The translations under genes and the position numbers were made by a program. Below the pieces are notes generated by a model, which saw only the letters and a list, made by a program, of their open reading frames with translations, searched no databases and was not told where the DNA came from. This document shows positions 34,801-48,500 of a stretch of 64,000 nucleotides of DNA, in pieces. The stretch spans positions 1,309,501 to 1,373,500 of the forward strand of contig JANCRA010000120.1 in the NCBI GenBank assembly GCA_024362935.1, in the 5' to 3' direction. This stretch comes from Setophaga petechia. Its lineage: Eukaryota > Chordata > Aves > Passeriformes > Parulidae. Position 1 is the first letter of the stretch; the number at the start of each line of letters is the position of its first letter.

Positions 34801-37800
34801 TGTTCTCCTTGGGAGACATAGTGAAAAAGCTATTTGCTTAGATGTAGGTGACAAGAAACACTTACTGCAGTGCACTGAAAAGCTAACTGCTACACAGGAC
34901 TGCGATTGTGTTAGCAGCCTGCAAAGTGCTAGAAAACAGTACTTTCCCACTCTCTTGCCTTTCCCTTCACATTAATACTTGAAAGGAAGGCATCTTAGAC
35001 AACTTTCTTTTTCTTGTGTCAAAAAACTCTGCAGCCCTCTCTGCATTATCTACAACACGATGGAAGTTGTTTAGTGAGCAGGAAGGTTTTCTCCTTGCGG
35101 GACATAGTGAAAAAGGTATTTGCTTAGATGTAGGTGACAAGAAACACTTACTGCCGTGCACTGAACAGCTAATTGCTACACAGAACTGGGATTGTGTTAG
35201 CAGCTTGCAAAGTGCTAGAAAACAGTACTTTCCCACTCTCTTGCCTTTCCCTTCACATTAATACTTGAAAGGAAGGCATCTTAGACAACTTTCTTTTTCT
35301 TGTGTCAAAAAACTCTGCAGCTCTCTCTGCAACATCTACAACACGATGGGAGTTGTTTAGTGAGCAGGAAGGTTTTTTTCCTTGCGAGACATAGTGAAAA
35401 AGCTTTTTCCTCAGATGTAGGTAAAAAGAAACACTTACTGCAGTGCACTGAACACCTAACTGCTACAGAGCACTAGGACTGTGTTAGCAGCTTGCAAAGT
35501 GCTAGAAAACAGTACTTTCCCACTCTCTTGCCTTTCCCTTCACATTAATACTTGAAAGGAAGGCGTCTTAGACAACTTTCTTTTACATTTTGCAAAACAC
35601 ACTGCAGCCCTCTGTGCAACTTCTACAACACGATGGAAGTTGTTTAGTGAGCAGCAACGTTTTCCCCTTGCGAGCAAAGTGAAAAAGCTATTTGCTCAGA
35701 TGTAGGTATCAAGAAACACTTACTGCCGTGCACTGACAAGCTAATTGCTACACAGCACTGCGATTGTGTTAGCAGCTTGCAAAGTGCTAGAAAACAGTAC
35801 TTTCCCACTCTCTTGCCTTTCCCTACACATTAATATTTGAAAGGAAGGCGTCTTAGACAACTTTATTTTTCTTGTTACAGAACACACTGCAGCCCTCTGT
35901 GCAACTTCTAGAACACGATAGGAGATGTTTAGTGAGCAGGAAGGTTTTCTCCTTGCGAGACAGAGTGAAAAAGCTATTTGCTTAGATGTAGGTGACAAGA
36001 AACACTTACTGCAGTGCAGTGACAAGTTAATTGGTACACAGCACTGGGATTGTGTTAGCAGCTCTCAAAGTGCTAGAAAACAGTACTTTCCCACTCTCTT
36101 GCCTTTCCCTTCACATTAATACTTGAAAGGAAGGCATCTTAGACAACTTTCTTTTTCTTGTGTCAAAAGACTCTGCAGCCCTCTCTGCAACATCTACAAC
36201 ACGATGGAAGTTGTTTAGTGAGCAGGAAGGTTTTCTCCTTGCGAGACATAGTGAAAAAGCTATTTGCTTAGATGTAGGTGACAAGAAACACTTACTGCAG
36301 TGCACTGAACAGCTAATTGCTACACAGCACTGGGATTGTGTTAGCAGCCTGAAAAGTGCTAGAAAACAGTACTTTCCCACTCTCTTGCCTTTCCCTTCAC
36401 ATTAATACTTGAAAGGAAAGCATCTTAGACAACTTTCTTTTTCTTATGTCAAAAAACTCTGCAGCCCTCTCTGCAACATCTACAACACGATGGAAGTTGT
36501 TTAGTGAGCAGGAAGGTTTTCTCCTTGCGAGACATAGTGAAAAAGCTATTTGCTTAGATGTAGGTGACAAGAAACACTTACTGCAGTGCAGTGACAAGTT
36601 AATTGGTACACAGCACTGGGATTGTGTTAGCAGCTCTCAAAGTGCTAGAAAACAGTACTTTCCCACTCTCTTGCCTTTCCCTTCACATTAATACTTGAAA
36701 GGAAGGCGTCTTAGACAACTTTCTTTTACATTTTGCAAAACACACTGCAGCCCTCTGTGCAACTTCTAGAACACGATAGGAAATGTTTAGTGAGCAAGAA
36801 GGTTTTCTCCTTGCAAAATATAGTGAAAAAGCTATTTGCTTAGATGTAGGTGACAAGAAACCCTTACTCCAGTGCAGTGACAAGTTAATTGGTACACAGC
36901 ACTGGGATTGTGTTAGCAGCCTGCAAAGTGCTAGAAAACAGTACTTTCCCACTCTCTTGCCTTTCCCTTCACATTAATACTTGAAAGGAAGGCGTCTTAG
37001 AAAACTTTCTTTTTCTTGTGTCAAAAATCTCTGCAGCCCTCTCTGCAACATCTACAACACGATGGAAGTTGTTTAGTGCGCAGGAAGGTTTTCTCCTTGC
37101 GAGACATTGTGAAAAAGCTATTTGCTTAGATGTAGGTGACAAGAAACACTTACTGCAGTGCACTGAACAGCTAATTGCTACACAGCACTGGGATTGTGTT
37201 AGCAGCTTGCAAAGTGCTAGAAAACAGTACTTTCCCACTCTCTTGCCTTTCCCTTCACATTAATACTTGAAAGGAAGGCGTCTTAGACAACTTTCTTTTT
37301 CTTGTGTCAAAACACACTGCAGCCCTCTGTGCAACTTCTAGAACACGATAGGAGATGTTTAGTGAGCAGGAAGGTTTTCTCCTTGCGAGACAGAGTGATA
37401 AAGCTATTTGCTTAGATGTAGGTGACAAGAAACACTTACTGCAGTGCAGTGACAAGTTAATTGGTACACAGCACTGGGATTGTGTTAGCAGCTCTCAAAG
37501 TGATAGAAAACAGTACTTTCCCACTCTCTTGCCTTTCCCTTCACATTAATACTTGAAAGGAAGGCATCTTAGACAACTTTCTTTTTCTTGTGTCAAAAAA
37601 CTCTGCAGCCCTCTCTGCAACATCTACAACACGATGGAAGTTGTTTAGTGAGCAGGAAGGTTTTCTCCTTGCGAGACCTAGTGAAAAAGCTATTTGCTTA
37701 GATGTAGGTGACAAGAAACACTTACTGCAGTGCACTGAACAGCTAACTGCTACACAGCACTAGTACTGTGTTAGCAGCTTCCAAAGTGCTAGAAAACAGT

Positions 37801-38398
37801 ACTTTCCCACTCTCTTGCCTTTCCCTTCACATTAATACTTGAAAGGAAGGCATCTTAGACAACTTTCTTTTTCTTGTGTCAAAAAACTCTGCAGCCCTCT
37901 GTGCAACATCTACAACACGATGGAAGTTGTTTAGTGAGCAGGAAGGTTTTCTCCTTGCGAGACATAGTGAAAAAGCTATTTGCTTAGATGTAGGTGACAA
38001 GAAACACTTACTGCAGTGCACTGAACAGCTAATTGCTACACAGAACTGGGATTGTGTTAGCAGCTTGCAAAGTGCTAGAAAACAGTACCTTCCCACTCTC
38101 TTGCCTTTCCCTTCACATTAATACTTGAAAGGAAGGCGTCTTAGACAACTTTCTTTTTCTTGTTACAGAACACACTGCAGCCCTCTGTGCAACTTCTAGA
38201 ACACGATAGGAAATGTTTAGTGAGCAGGAAGGTTTTCTCCTTGCGAGACATAGTGAAAAAGCATTTGCTTAGATATAGGTGACAGGAAACCCTTACTCCA
38301 GTGCAGTGACAAGTTAATTGGTACACAGCACTGGGATTGTGTTAGCAGCCTGCAAAGTGCTAGAAAACAGTACTTTCCCACTCTCTTGCCTTTCCCTT
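31823..38398 (+). repeat. R-monomer array 5 (23 monomers, longest)
   Basis: Monomers start at 31823, 32109, 32395, 32681, 32967, 33253, 33539, 33824, 34110, 34396, 34682, 34968, 35254, 35541, 35826, 36112, 36398, 36684, 36970, 37256, 37542, 37828 and 38114. It follows array 4 at a 7,304-bp offset up to 34681, and at 7,876 bp from 35254. The two units between are extra. Unit 36684 has gctatttgc where its counterpart at 28808 has the one-base deletion gcatttgc. Confidence 0.95.
34682..35253 (+). repeat. Two-monomer insertion relative to array 4
   Basis: These two units (a ttacagaacacacagcag type, then a ctctgcattatc type) have no counterpart between 27377 and 27378. The same pair occurs in the same order at 1593, 8040, 14486, 20932, 52297 and 61186. 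They are therefore an old neighbouring pair, lost from array 4 or regained by array 5. Confidence 0.85.
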
Positions 38399-38686
38399 CA
38401 CATTAATACTTGAAAGGAAGGCGTCTTAGACAACTTTCTTTTTCTTGCTGGATAACATTCTGCAGCCCTCTGTGCAACCTGTACAGCACGATGGAAGTTG
38501 TTTAATGAGCAGGAACATTTTCTCCTAGTGAGAGATAGTGAAGAAGCTTTTTGCTTAGATGTAGGTTACCACAGGCAGTTACTGCAGTGCACTGCAAAGC
38601 TAATAGATGCACAACACTGGGATTGTGTGCCCAGCTTGCAAAGTGATAGGAAAGAGTACCTTTCCACTCTTCCTGCTTTTTCCATG

Positions 38687-38973
38687 CACATTACTATTAG
38701 AATGGAAAGAATTTTAGACAACTTTCTTTGGCTTCTTGCAAAACACTCTGCACACCTGCCTGCAATCTCTAGAACTCGATGGGAGATGTTTTCTGAACTG
38801 GCTCAGTTTCTCCTTGCGAGACATGGGGAAAAAGCAATTTGCTTAGATGCAGGTGAAAAGAGGCACCTACTACAGTGCACTGAAAAACTAATTGCTGCAC
38901 AACTCTGGGATTGTGTAAGCAGCTTACAAACAGATAGAAAACAGCACCTTTCCACTCTCCTGCCTTTTCCATT
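38687..38973 (+). repeat. D2/D3 hybrid monomer (copy b)
   Basis: Copy of the hybrid at 30810, with the switch in the same identical stretch (about 38732-38774). A shared breakpoint interval supports a single fusion event followed by spread. Confidence 0.92.
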
Positions 38974-39440
38974 CGCATTACTATTCGAATGGCAGCAGTT
39001 TTGGACAACTTTCTTTTGCTTCTTGCAAAACACTCTGCACACCTCCGTGCAACTTCTAGAAAAAATGAGAGTTGTTTTCTGAACTGGTACAGTTTCTCCT
39101 GAAGAGACATAATGCAAACGCTATTGGCTTAGATGTAGTAACAATAGGCAATTATTACAGTGCACTGCAAAGTCAATCGTAGTAGAACACTGGGATTGTG
39201 TGTCCAGCTTGCAAACTGGTAGAAAACAGTACCGATCCGCTCTCCTGCATTTTCCCTTTCCAGGAACATTCGAATTGATGGCTTTTTTGGACAAGTTACT
39301 TTTTCTTGTTGCAAAACACGCTGCAGAGCTGCCTGCAACCTCTAGAGCACGATGGGAGGTTTTTTGTGAACAGACACAGTTTCTCCTGGCGAGACATAAT
39401 GAAAAAGCTTTTTGCTAAGGTGTAGCCGGCAGGAGACGCT

Positions 39441-39621
39441 AAAGACCAGGAGACGGAGCACTGTGCCTTTAAGCGCCGCTTCCGGGTGTCTCTCGGCCGT
39501 AGCTGTTCTCCGGAGCACGCCGCGATCGGCGTAACGACACCAGATTCTTCGCGCCAAGAAGCGTCTTCTCCTTCTCCGGGAAACAGAGACTGCGGCAGCT
39601 TCTGAACGGCGAACTAGGAAG
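39441..39621 (+). promoter_or_regulatory. CpG-rich insert, candidate promoter (copy 6)
   Basis: Same sequence as copy 1 by reading. ETS-like core at 39479-39485, hairpin at 39518-39531, E2F-like site at 39548-39555, donor-like GT at 39642-39643. The next two monomers lack the usual acceptor-like motif: one is acattttg type, the other reads ttacacaatac. The nearest TTACAG ends only at 43180. Confidence 0.5.
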
Positions 39622-39699
39622 CGGCACAAAACTGGGATTGGGTAAGCAGCTTTCAAAGTGATAGAAAACAGTACTTTCCCACTCTTTTGCCTTTCCCTT

Positions 39700-42600
39700 C
39701 ACATTAATACTTGAAAGGAAGGCGTCTTAGACAACTTTGTTTTACATTTTGTAAAACACACTGCAGCCCTCTGTGCAACTTCTACAACACGATGGAAGTT
39801 GTTTAGTGAGCAGCAACGTTTTCCCCTTGCGAGACAAAGTGATAAAGCTATTTGCTCAGATGTAGGTATCAAGAAACACTTACTGCCGTGCACTGAAAAG
39901 CTAATTGCTACACAGCACTGCGATTGTGTTAGCAGCTCTCAAAGTGCTAGAAAACAGTACTTTCCCACTCTCTTGCCTTTCCCTTCACATTAATACTTGA
40001 AAGGAAGGCGTCTTAGACAACTTTCTTTTTCTTGTTACACAATACACTGCAGCCCTCTGTGCAACTTCTAGAACACGATAGGAGATGTTTAGTGAGCAGG
40101 AAGGTTTTCTCCTTGGGAGACATAGTGAAAAAGCTATTTGCTTAGATGTCGGTGACAAGAAACACTTACTGCAGTGGACTGAAAAGCTTACTGCTACACA
40201 ACACTGCGATTGTGTTAGCAGCCTGCAAAGTGCTAGAAAACAGTACTTTCCCACTCTCTTGCCTTTCCCTTCACATTAATACTTGAAAGGAAGGCATCTT
40301 AGACAACTTTCTTTTTCTTGTGTCAAAAGACTCTGCAGCCCTCTCTGCAACATCTACAACACGATGGAAGTTGCTAAGTGAGCAGGAAGGTTTTCTCCTT
40401 GCGAGACATAGTGAAAAAGCTATTTGCTTAGATGTAGGTGACAAGAAACACTTACTGCAGTGCACTGAAAAGCTAACTGCTACACAGCACTGGGATTGTG
40501 TTAGCAGCTCTCAAAGTGCTAGAAAACAGTACTTTCCCACTCTCTTGCCTTTCCCTTCACATTAATACTTGAAAGGAAGGCATCTTAGACAACTTTCTTT
40601 TTCTTGTGTCAAAAGACTCTGCAGCCCTCTCTGCAACATCTACAACACGATGGAAGTTGTTTAGTGAGCAGGAAGGTTTTCTCCTTGCGAGACATAGTGA
40701 AAAAGCTATTTGCTTAGATGTAGGTGACAAGAAACACTTACTGCAGTGCACTGAACAGCTAATTGCTACACAGCACTGGGATTGTGTTAGCAGCCTGAAA
40801 AGTGCTAGAAAACAGTACTTTCCCACTCTCTTGCCTTTCCCTTCACATTAATACTTGAAAGGAAAGCATCTTAGACAACTTTCTTTTTCTTGTGTCAAAA
40901 AACTCTGCAGCCCTCTCTGCAACATCTACAACACGATGGAAGTTGTTTAGTGAGCAGGAAGGTTTTCTCCTTGCGAGACATAGTGAAAAATCTATTTGCT
41001 TAGATGTAGGTGACAAGAAACACTTACTGCAGTGCAGTGACAAGTTAATTGGTACACAGCACTGGGATTGTGTTAGCAGCTCTCAAAGTTCTAGAAAACA
41101 GTACTTTCCCACTCTCTTGCCTTTCCCTTCACATTAATACTTGAAAGGAAGGCGTCTTAGACAACTTTCTTTTACATTTTGCAAAACACACTGCAGCCCT
41201 CTGTGCAACTTCTAGAACACGATAGGAAATGTTTAGTGAGCAAGAAGGTTTTCTCCTTGCGGGATATAGTGAAAAAGCATTTGCTTAGATGTAGGTGACA
41301 AGAAACCCTTACTCCAGTGCAGTGACAAGTTAATTGGTACACAGCACTGGGATTGTGTTAGCAGCCTGCAAAGTGCTAGAAAACAGTACTTTCCCACTCT
41401 CTTGCCTTTCCCTTCACATTAATACTTGAAAGGAAGGCGTCTTAGACAACTTTCTTTTTCTTGTGTCAAAAATCTCTGCAGCCCTCTCTGCAACATCTAC
41501 AACACGATGGAAGTTGTTTAGTGCGCAGGAAGGTTTTCTCCTTGCGAGACATTGTGAAAAAGCTATTTGCTTAGATGTAGGTGACAAGAAACACTTACTG
41601 CAGTGCACTGAACAGCTAATTGCTACACAGCACTGGGATTGTGTTAGCAGCTTGCAAAGTGCTAGAAAACAGTACTTTCCCACTCTCTTGCCTTTCCCTT
41701 CACATTAATACTTGAAAGGAAGGCGTCTTAGACTACTTTCTTTTTCTTGTGTCAAAACACACTGCAGCCCTCTGTGCAACTTCTAGAACACGATAGGAAA
41801 TGTTTAGTGAGCAGGAAGGTTTTCTCCTTGCGAGACATAGTGAAAAAGCTATTTGCTTAGATGGAGGTGACAAGAAACCCTTACTGCAGTGCAGTGACAA
41901 GTTAATTGGTACACAGCACTGGGATTGTGTTAGCAGCTCTCAAAGTGCTAGAAAACAGTACTTTCCCACTCTCTTGCCTTTCCCTTCACATTAATACTTG
42001 AAAGGAAGGCATCTTAGACAACTTTCTTTTTCTTGTGTCAAAAAACTCTGCAGCCCTCTCTGCAACATCTACTACACGATGGAAGTTGTTTAGTGAGCAG
42101 GAAGGTTTTCTCCTTGCGAGACATAGTGAAAAAGCTATTTGCTTAGATGTAGGTGACAAGAAACACTTACTGCAGTGCACTGAACAGCTAACTGCTACAC
42201 AGCACTAGTACTGTGTTAGCAGCTTCCAAAGTGCTAGAAAACAGTACTTTCCCACTCTCTTGCCTTTCCCTTCACATTAATACTTGAAAGGAAGGCATCT
42301 TAGACAACTTTCTTTTTCTTGTGTCAAAAAACTCTGCAGCCCTCTCTGCATTATCTACAACACGATGGAAGTTGTTTAGTGAGCAGGAAGGTTTTCTCCT
42401 TGCGGGACATAGTGAAAAAGCTATTTGCTTAGATGTAGGTGACAAGAAACACTGCCGTGCACTGAACAGCTAATTGCTACACAGAACTGGGATTGTGTTA
42501 GCAGCTTGCAAAGTGCTAGAAAACAGTACTTTCCCACTCTCTTGTCTTTCCCTTCACATTAATACTTGAAAGGAAGGCATCTTAGACAACTTTCTTTTTC

Positions 42601-43982
42601 TTGTGTCAAAAAACTCTGCAGCCCTCTCTGCAACATCTACAACACGATGGAAGTTGTTTAGTGAGCAGGAAGGTTTTTTCCTTGCGAGACATAGTGAAAA
42701 AGCTTTTTCCTTAGATGTAGGTAAAAAGAAACACTTACTGCAGTGCACTGAACAGCTAACTGCTACACAGCACTAGGACTGTGTTAGCAGCTTGCAAAGT
42801 GCTAGAAAACAGTACTTTCCCACTCTCTTGCCTTTCCCTTCGCATTAATACTTGAAAGGAAGGCGTCTTAGACAACTTCCTTTTACATTTTGCAAAACAC
42901 ACTGCAGCCCTCTGTGCAACTTCTACAACACGATGGAAGTTGTTTAGTGAGCAGCAACGTTTTCCCCTTGCGAGCAAAGTGAAAAAGCTATTTGCTCAGA
43001 TGTAGGTATCAAGAAACACTTACTGCCGTGCACTGACAAGCTAATTGCTACACAGCACTGCGATTGTGTTAGCAGCTTGCAAAGTGCTAGAAAACAGTAC
43101 TTTCCCACTCTCTTGCCTTTCCCTACACATTAATACTTGAAAGGAAGGCGTCTTAGACAACTTTCTTTTTCTTGTTACAGAACACACTGCAGCCCTCTGT
43201 GCAACTTCTAGAACACGATAGGAGATGTTTAGTGAGCAGGAAGGTTTTCTCCTTGCGAGACATAGTGAAAAAGCTATTTGCTTAGATGTCGGTGACAAGA
43301 AACACTTACTGCAGTGGACTGAAAAGCTTACTGCTACACAACACTGCGATTGTGTTAGCAGCCTGCAAAGTGCTAGAAAACAGTACTTTCCCACTCTCTT
43401 GCCTTTCCCTTCACATTAATACTTGAAAGGAAGGCATCTTAGACAACTTTCTTTTTCTTGTGTCAAAAAACTCTGCAGCCCTCTGTGCAACATCTACAAC
43501 ACGATGGAAGTTGTTTAGTGAGCAGGAAGGTTTTCTCCTTGCGAGACATAGTGAAAAAGCTATTTGCTTAGATGTAGGTGACAAGAAACACTTACTGCAG
43601 TGCACTGAACAGTTAATTGCTACACAGAACTGGGATTGTGTTAGCAGCTTGCAAAGTGCTAGAAAACAGTACCTTCCCACTCTCTTGCCTTTCCCTTCAC
43701 ATTAATACTTGAAAGGAAGGCGTCTTAGACAACTTTCTTTTTCTTGTTACAGAACACACTGCAGCCCTCTGTGCAACTTCTAGAACACGATAGGAAATGT
43801 TTAGTGGGCAGGAAGGTTTTCTCCTTGCGAGACATAGTGAAAAAGCATTTGCTTAGATATAGGTGACAAGAAACCCTTACTCCAGTGCAGTGACAAGTTA
43901 ATTGGTACACAGCACTGGGATTGTGTTAGCAGCCTGCAAAGTGCTAGAAAACAGTACTTTCCCACTCTCTTGCCTTTCCCTT
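39700..43982 (+). repeat. R-monomer array 6 (15 monomers)
   Basis: Monomers start at 39700, 39986, 40272, 40558, 40844, 41130, 41415, 41701, 41987, 42273, 42555, 42841, 43126, 43412 and 43698. Unit 42273 is only 282 bp: the TACT of cacttactgccg is missing (about 42451-42455). The array is repeated almost unchanged in array 7. Confidence 0.95.
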
Positions 43983-45569
43983 CACATTAATACTTGAAAG
44001 GAAGGCGTCTTAGACAACTTTCTTTTTCTTGCTGGATAACATTCTGCAGCCCTCTGTGCAACCTGTACAGCACGATGGAAGTTGTTTAATGAGCAGGAAC
44101 ATTTTCTCCTAGTGAGAGATAGTGAAAAAGCTTTTTGCTTAGATGTAGGTTACCACAGGCAGTTACTGCAGTGCACTGCAAAGCTAATAGATGCACAACA
44201 CTGGGATTGTGTGCCCAGCTTGCAAAGTGATAGGAAACAGTACCTTTCCACTCTTCCTGCTTTTTCCATGCACATTACTATTCGAATGGAAAGAATTTTA
44301 GACAACTTTCTTTGGCTTCTTGCAAAACACTCTGCACACCTGCCTGCAATCTCTAGAAGTCGATGGGAGATATTTTCTGAACTGGCTCAGTTTCTCTTTG
44401 CAAGACATGGGGAAAAAGCAATTTGCTTAGATATAGGTGAAAAGAGGCACCTACTACAGTGCACTGCAAGCTAATTGCTGCACAACACGCAGATTGTGTA
44501 AGCAGGTTGCAAACTGATAGAAAACAGTACCTCTCCCTTCTCCTGCCTCTTCTATTCACATTTCTATTTGAATGCAAGGCGTTTTAGACAACTTTCTTTT
44601 GCTTCTTGCAAAACACTCTGCACACCTGCCTGCAATCTCTAGAACTCGATGGGAGATGTTTTCTGAACTGGCTCAGTTTCTCCTTGCGAGACATGGGGAA
44701 AAAGCAATTTGCTTAGATGCAGGTGAAAAGAGGCACCTACTACAGTGCACTGAAAAACTAATTGCTGCACAACTCTGGGATTGTGTAAGCAGCTTACAAA
44801 CAGATAGAAAACAGCACCTTTCCACTCTCCTGCCTTTTCCATTCGCATTACTATTCGAATGGCAGCAGTTTTGGACAACTTTCTTTTGCTTCTTGCAAAA
44901 CACTCTGCACACCTCCGTGCAACTTCTAGAAAAAATGAGAGTTGTTTTCTGAACTGGTACAGTTTCTCCTGAAGAGACATAATGCAAACGCTATTGGCTT
45001 AGATGTAGTAACAATAGGCAATTATTACAGTGCACTGCAAAGTCAATCGTAGTAGAACACTGGGATTGTGTGTCCAGCTTGCAAACTGGTAGAAAACAGT
45101 ACCGATCCGCTCTCCTGCATTTTCCCTTTCCAGGAACATTCGAATTGATGGCTTTTTTGGACAAGTTACTTTTTCTTGTTGCAAAACACGCTGCAGAGCT
45201 GCCTGCAACCTCTAGAGCACGATGGGAGGTTTTTTGTGAACAGACACAGTTTCTCCTGGCGAGACATAATGAAAAAGCTTTTTGCTAAGGTGTAGCCGGC
45301 AGGAGACGCTAAAGACCAGGAGACGGAGCACTGTGCCTTTAAGCGCCGCTTCCGGGTGTCTCTCGGCCGTAGCTGTTCTCCGGAGCACGCCGCGATCGGC
45401 GTAACGACACCAGATTCTTCGCGCCAAGAAGCGTCTTCTCCTTCTCCGGGAAACAGAGACTGCGGCAGCTTCTGAACGGCGAACTAGGAAGCGGCACAAA
45501 ACTGGGATTGGGTAAGCAGCTTTCAAAGTGATAGAAAACAGTACTTTCCCACTCTTTTGCCTTTCCCTT
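43983..45569 (+). repeat. Divergent block 7 (D1-D5, CpG insert)
   Basis: Full length again, with right-subfamily D1 and D3 bases but a left-type tattcgaatgg at the D2 start, so it is mosaic. D2 carries cctgcctcttct near 44544, shared only with block 8. Units start at 43983, 44271, 44557, 44844 and 45131. It begins a 5,870-bp higher-order repeat. Confidence 0.95.
45311..45491 (+). promoter_or_regulatory. CpG-rich insert, candidate promoter (copy 7)
   Basis: Same sequence as copy 1 by reading. ETS-like core at 45349-45355, hairpin at 45388-45401, E2F-like site at 45418-45425, donor-like GT at 45512-45513. As in copy 6, the nearest downstream TTACAG is far away, ending at 49050. Confidence 0.5.
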
Positions 45570-48500
45570 CACATTAATACTTGAAAGGAAGGCGTCTTAG
45601 ACAACTTTGTTTTACATTTTGTAAAACACACTGCAGCCCTCTGTGCAACTTCTACAACACGATGGAAGTTGTTTAGTGAGCAGCAACGTTTTCCCCTTGC
45701 GAGACAAAGTGATAAAGCTATTTGCTCAGATGTAGGTATCAAGAAACACTTACTGCCGTGCACTGAAAAGCTAATTGCTACACAGCACTGCGATTGTGTT
45801 AGCAGCTCTCAAAGTGCTAGAAAACAGTACTTTCCCACTCTCTTGCCTTTCCCTTCACATTAATACTTGAAAGGAAGGCGTCTTAGACAACTTTCTTTTT
45901 CTTGTTACACAATACACTGCAGCCCTCTGTGCAACTTCTAGAACACGATAGGAGATGTTTAGTGAGCAGGAAGGTTTTCTCCTTGGGAGACATAGTGAAA
46001 AAGCTATTTGCTTAGATGTCGGTGACAAGAAACACTTACTGCAGTGGACTGAAAAGCTTACTGCTACACAACACTGCGATTGTGTTAGCAGCCTGCAAAG
46101 TGCTAGAAAACAGTACTTTCCCACTCTCTTGCCTTTCCCTTCACATTAATACTTGAAAGGAAGGCATCTTAGACAACTTTCTTTTTCTTGTGTCAAAAGA
46201 CTCTGCAGCCCTCTCTGCAACATCTACAACACGATGGAAGTTGCTAAGTGAGCAGGAAGGTTTTCTCCTTGCGAGACATAGTGAAAAAGCTATTTGCTTA
46301 GATGTAGGTGACAAGAAACACTTACTGCAGTGCACTGAAAAGCTAACTGCTACACAGCACTGGGATTGTGTTAGCAGCTCTCAAAGTGCTAGAAAACAGT
46401 ACTTTCCCACTCTCTTGCCTTTCCCTTCACATTAATACTTGAAAGGAAGGCATCTTAGACAACTTTCTTTTTCTTGTGTCAAAAGACTCTGCAGCCCTCT
46501 CTGCAACATCTACAACACGATGGAAGTTGTTTAGTGAGCAGGAAGGTTTTCTCCTTGCGAGACATAGTGAAAAAGCTATTTGCTTAGATGTAGGTGACAA
46601 GAAACACTTACTGCAGTGCACTGAACAGCTAATTGCTACACAGCACTGGGATTGTGTTAGCAGCCTGAAAAGTGCTAGAAAACAGTACTTTCCCACTCTC
46701 TTGCCTTTCCCTTCACATTAATACTTGAAAGGAAAGCATCTTAGACAACTTTCTTTTTCTTGTGTCAAAAAACTCTGCAGCCCTCTCTGCAACATCTACA
46801 ACACGATGGAAGTTGTTTAGTGAGCAGGAAGGTTTTCTCCTTGCGAGACATAGTGAAAAATCTATTTGCTTAGATGTAGGTGACAAGAAACACTTACTGC
46901 AGTGCAGTGACAAGTTAATTGGTACACAGCACTGGGATTGTGTTAGCAGCTCTCAAAGTTCTAGAAAACAGTACTTTCCCACTCTCTTGCCTTTCCCTTC
47001 ACATTAATACTTGAAAGGAAGGCGTCTTAGACAACTTTCTTTTACATTTTGCAAAACACACTGCAGCCCTCTGTGCAACTTCTAGAACACGATAGGAAAT
47101 GTTTAGTGAGCAAGAAGGTTTTCTCCTTGCGGGATATAGTGAAAAAGCATTTGCTTAGATGTAGGTGACAAGAAACCCTTACTCCAGTGCAGTGACAAGT
47201 TAATTGGTACACAGCACTGGGATTGTGTTAGCAGCCTGCAAAGTGCTAGAAAACAGTACTTTCCCACTCTCTTGCCTTTCCCTTCACATTAATACTTGAA
47301 AGGAAGGCGTCTTAGACAACTTTCTTTTTCTTGTGTCAAAAATCTCTGCAGCCCTCTCTGCAACATCTACAACACGATGGAAGTTGTTTAGTGCGCAGGA
47401 AGGTTTTCTCCTTGCGAGACATTGTGAAAAAGCTATTTGCTTAGATGTAGGTGACAAGAAACACTTACTGCAGTGCACTGAACAGCTAATTGCTACACAG
47501 CACTGGGATTGTGTTAGCAGCTTGCAAAGTGCTAGAAAACAGTACTTTCCCACTCTCTTGCCTTTCCCTTCACATTAATACTTGAAAGGAAGGCGTCTTA
47601 GACTACTTTCTTTTTCTTGTGTCAAAACACACTGCAGCCCTCTGTGCAACTTCTAGAACACGATAGGAAATGTTTAGTGAGCAGGAAGGTTTTCTCCTTG
47701 CGAGACATAGTGAAAAAGCTATTTGCTTAGATGGAGGTGACAAGAAACCCTTACTGCAGTGCAGTGACAAGTTAATTGGTACACAGCACTGGGATTGTGT
47801 TAGCAGCTCTCAAAGTGCTAGAAAACAGTACTTTCCCACTCTCTTGCCTTTCCCTTCACATTAATACTTGAAAGGAAGGCATCTTAGACAACTTTCTTTT
47901 TCTTGTGTCAAAAAACTCTGCAGCCCTCTCTGCAACATCTACTACACGATGGAAGTTGTTTAGTGAGCAGGAAGGTTTTCTCCTTGCGAGACATAGTGAA
48001 AAAGCTATTTGCTTAGATGTAGGTGACAAGAAACACTTACTGCAGTGCACTGAACAGCTAACTGCTACACAGCACTAGTACTGTGTTAGCAGCTTCCAAA
48101 GTGCTAGAAAACAGTACTTTCCCACTCTCTTGCCTTTCCCTTCACATTAATACTTGAAAGGAAGGCATCTTAGACAACTTTCTTTTTCTTGTGTCAAAAA
48201 ACTCTGCAGCCCTCTCTGCATTATCTACAACACGATGGAAGTTGTTTAGTGAGCAGGAAGGTTTTCTCCTTGCGGGACATAGTGAAAAAGCTATTTGCTT
48301 AGATGTAGGTGACAAGAAACACTGCCGTGCACTGAACAGCTAATTGCTACACAGAACTGGGATTGTGTTAGCAGCTTGCAAAGTGCTAGAAAACAGTACT
48401 TTCCCACTCTCTTGTCTTTCCCTTCACATTAATACTTGAAAGGAAGGCATCTTAGACAACTTTCTTTTTCTTGTGTCAAAAAACTCTGCAGCCCTCTCTG

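Larger units (their letters stand above)
38399..39699 (+). repeat. Divergent block 6, D2/D3 fusion (one unit deleted)
   Basis: Same fusion as block 5, at an offset of 7,877 bp, so the pair was duplicated after the deletion. Units start at 38399 (D1), 38687 (hybrid), 38974 (D4) and 39261 (D5). D4 reads gaagagacataatgc rather than gaagagatataatgc, a change shared only with block 7. Confidence 0.95.
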
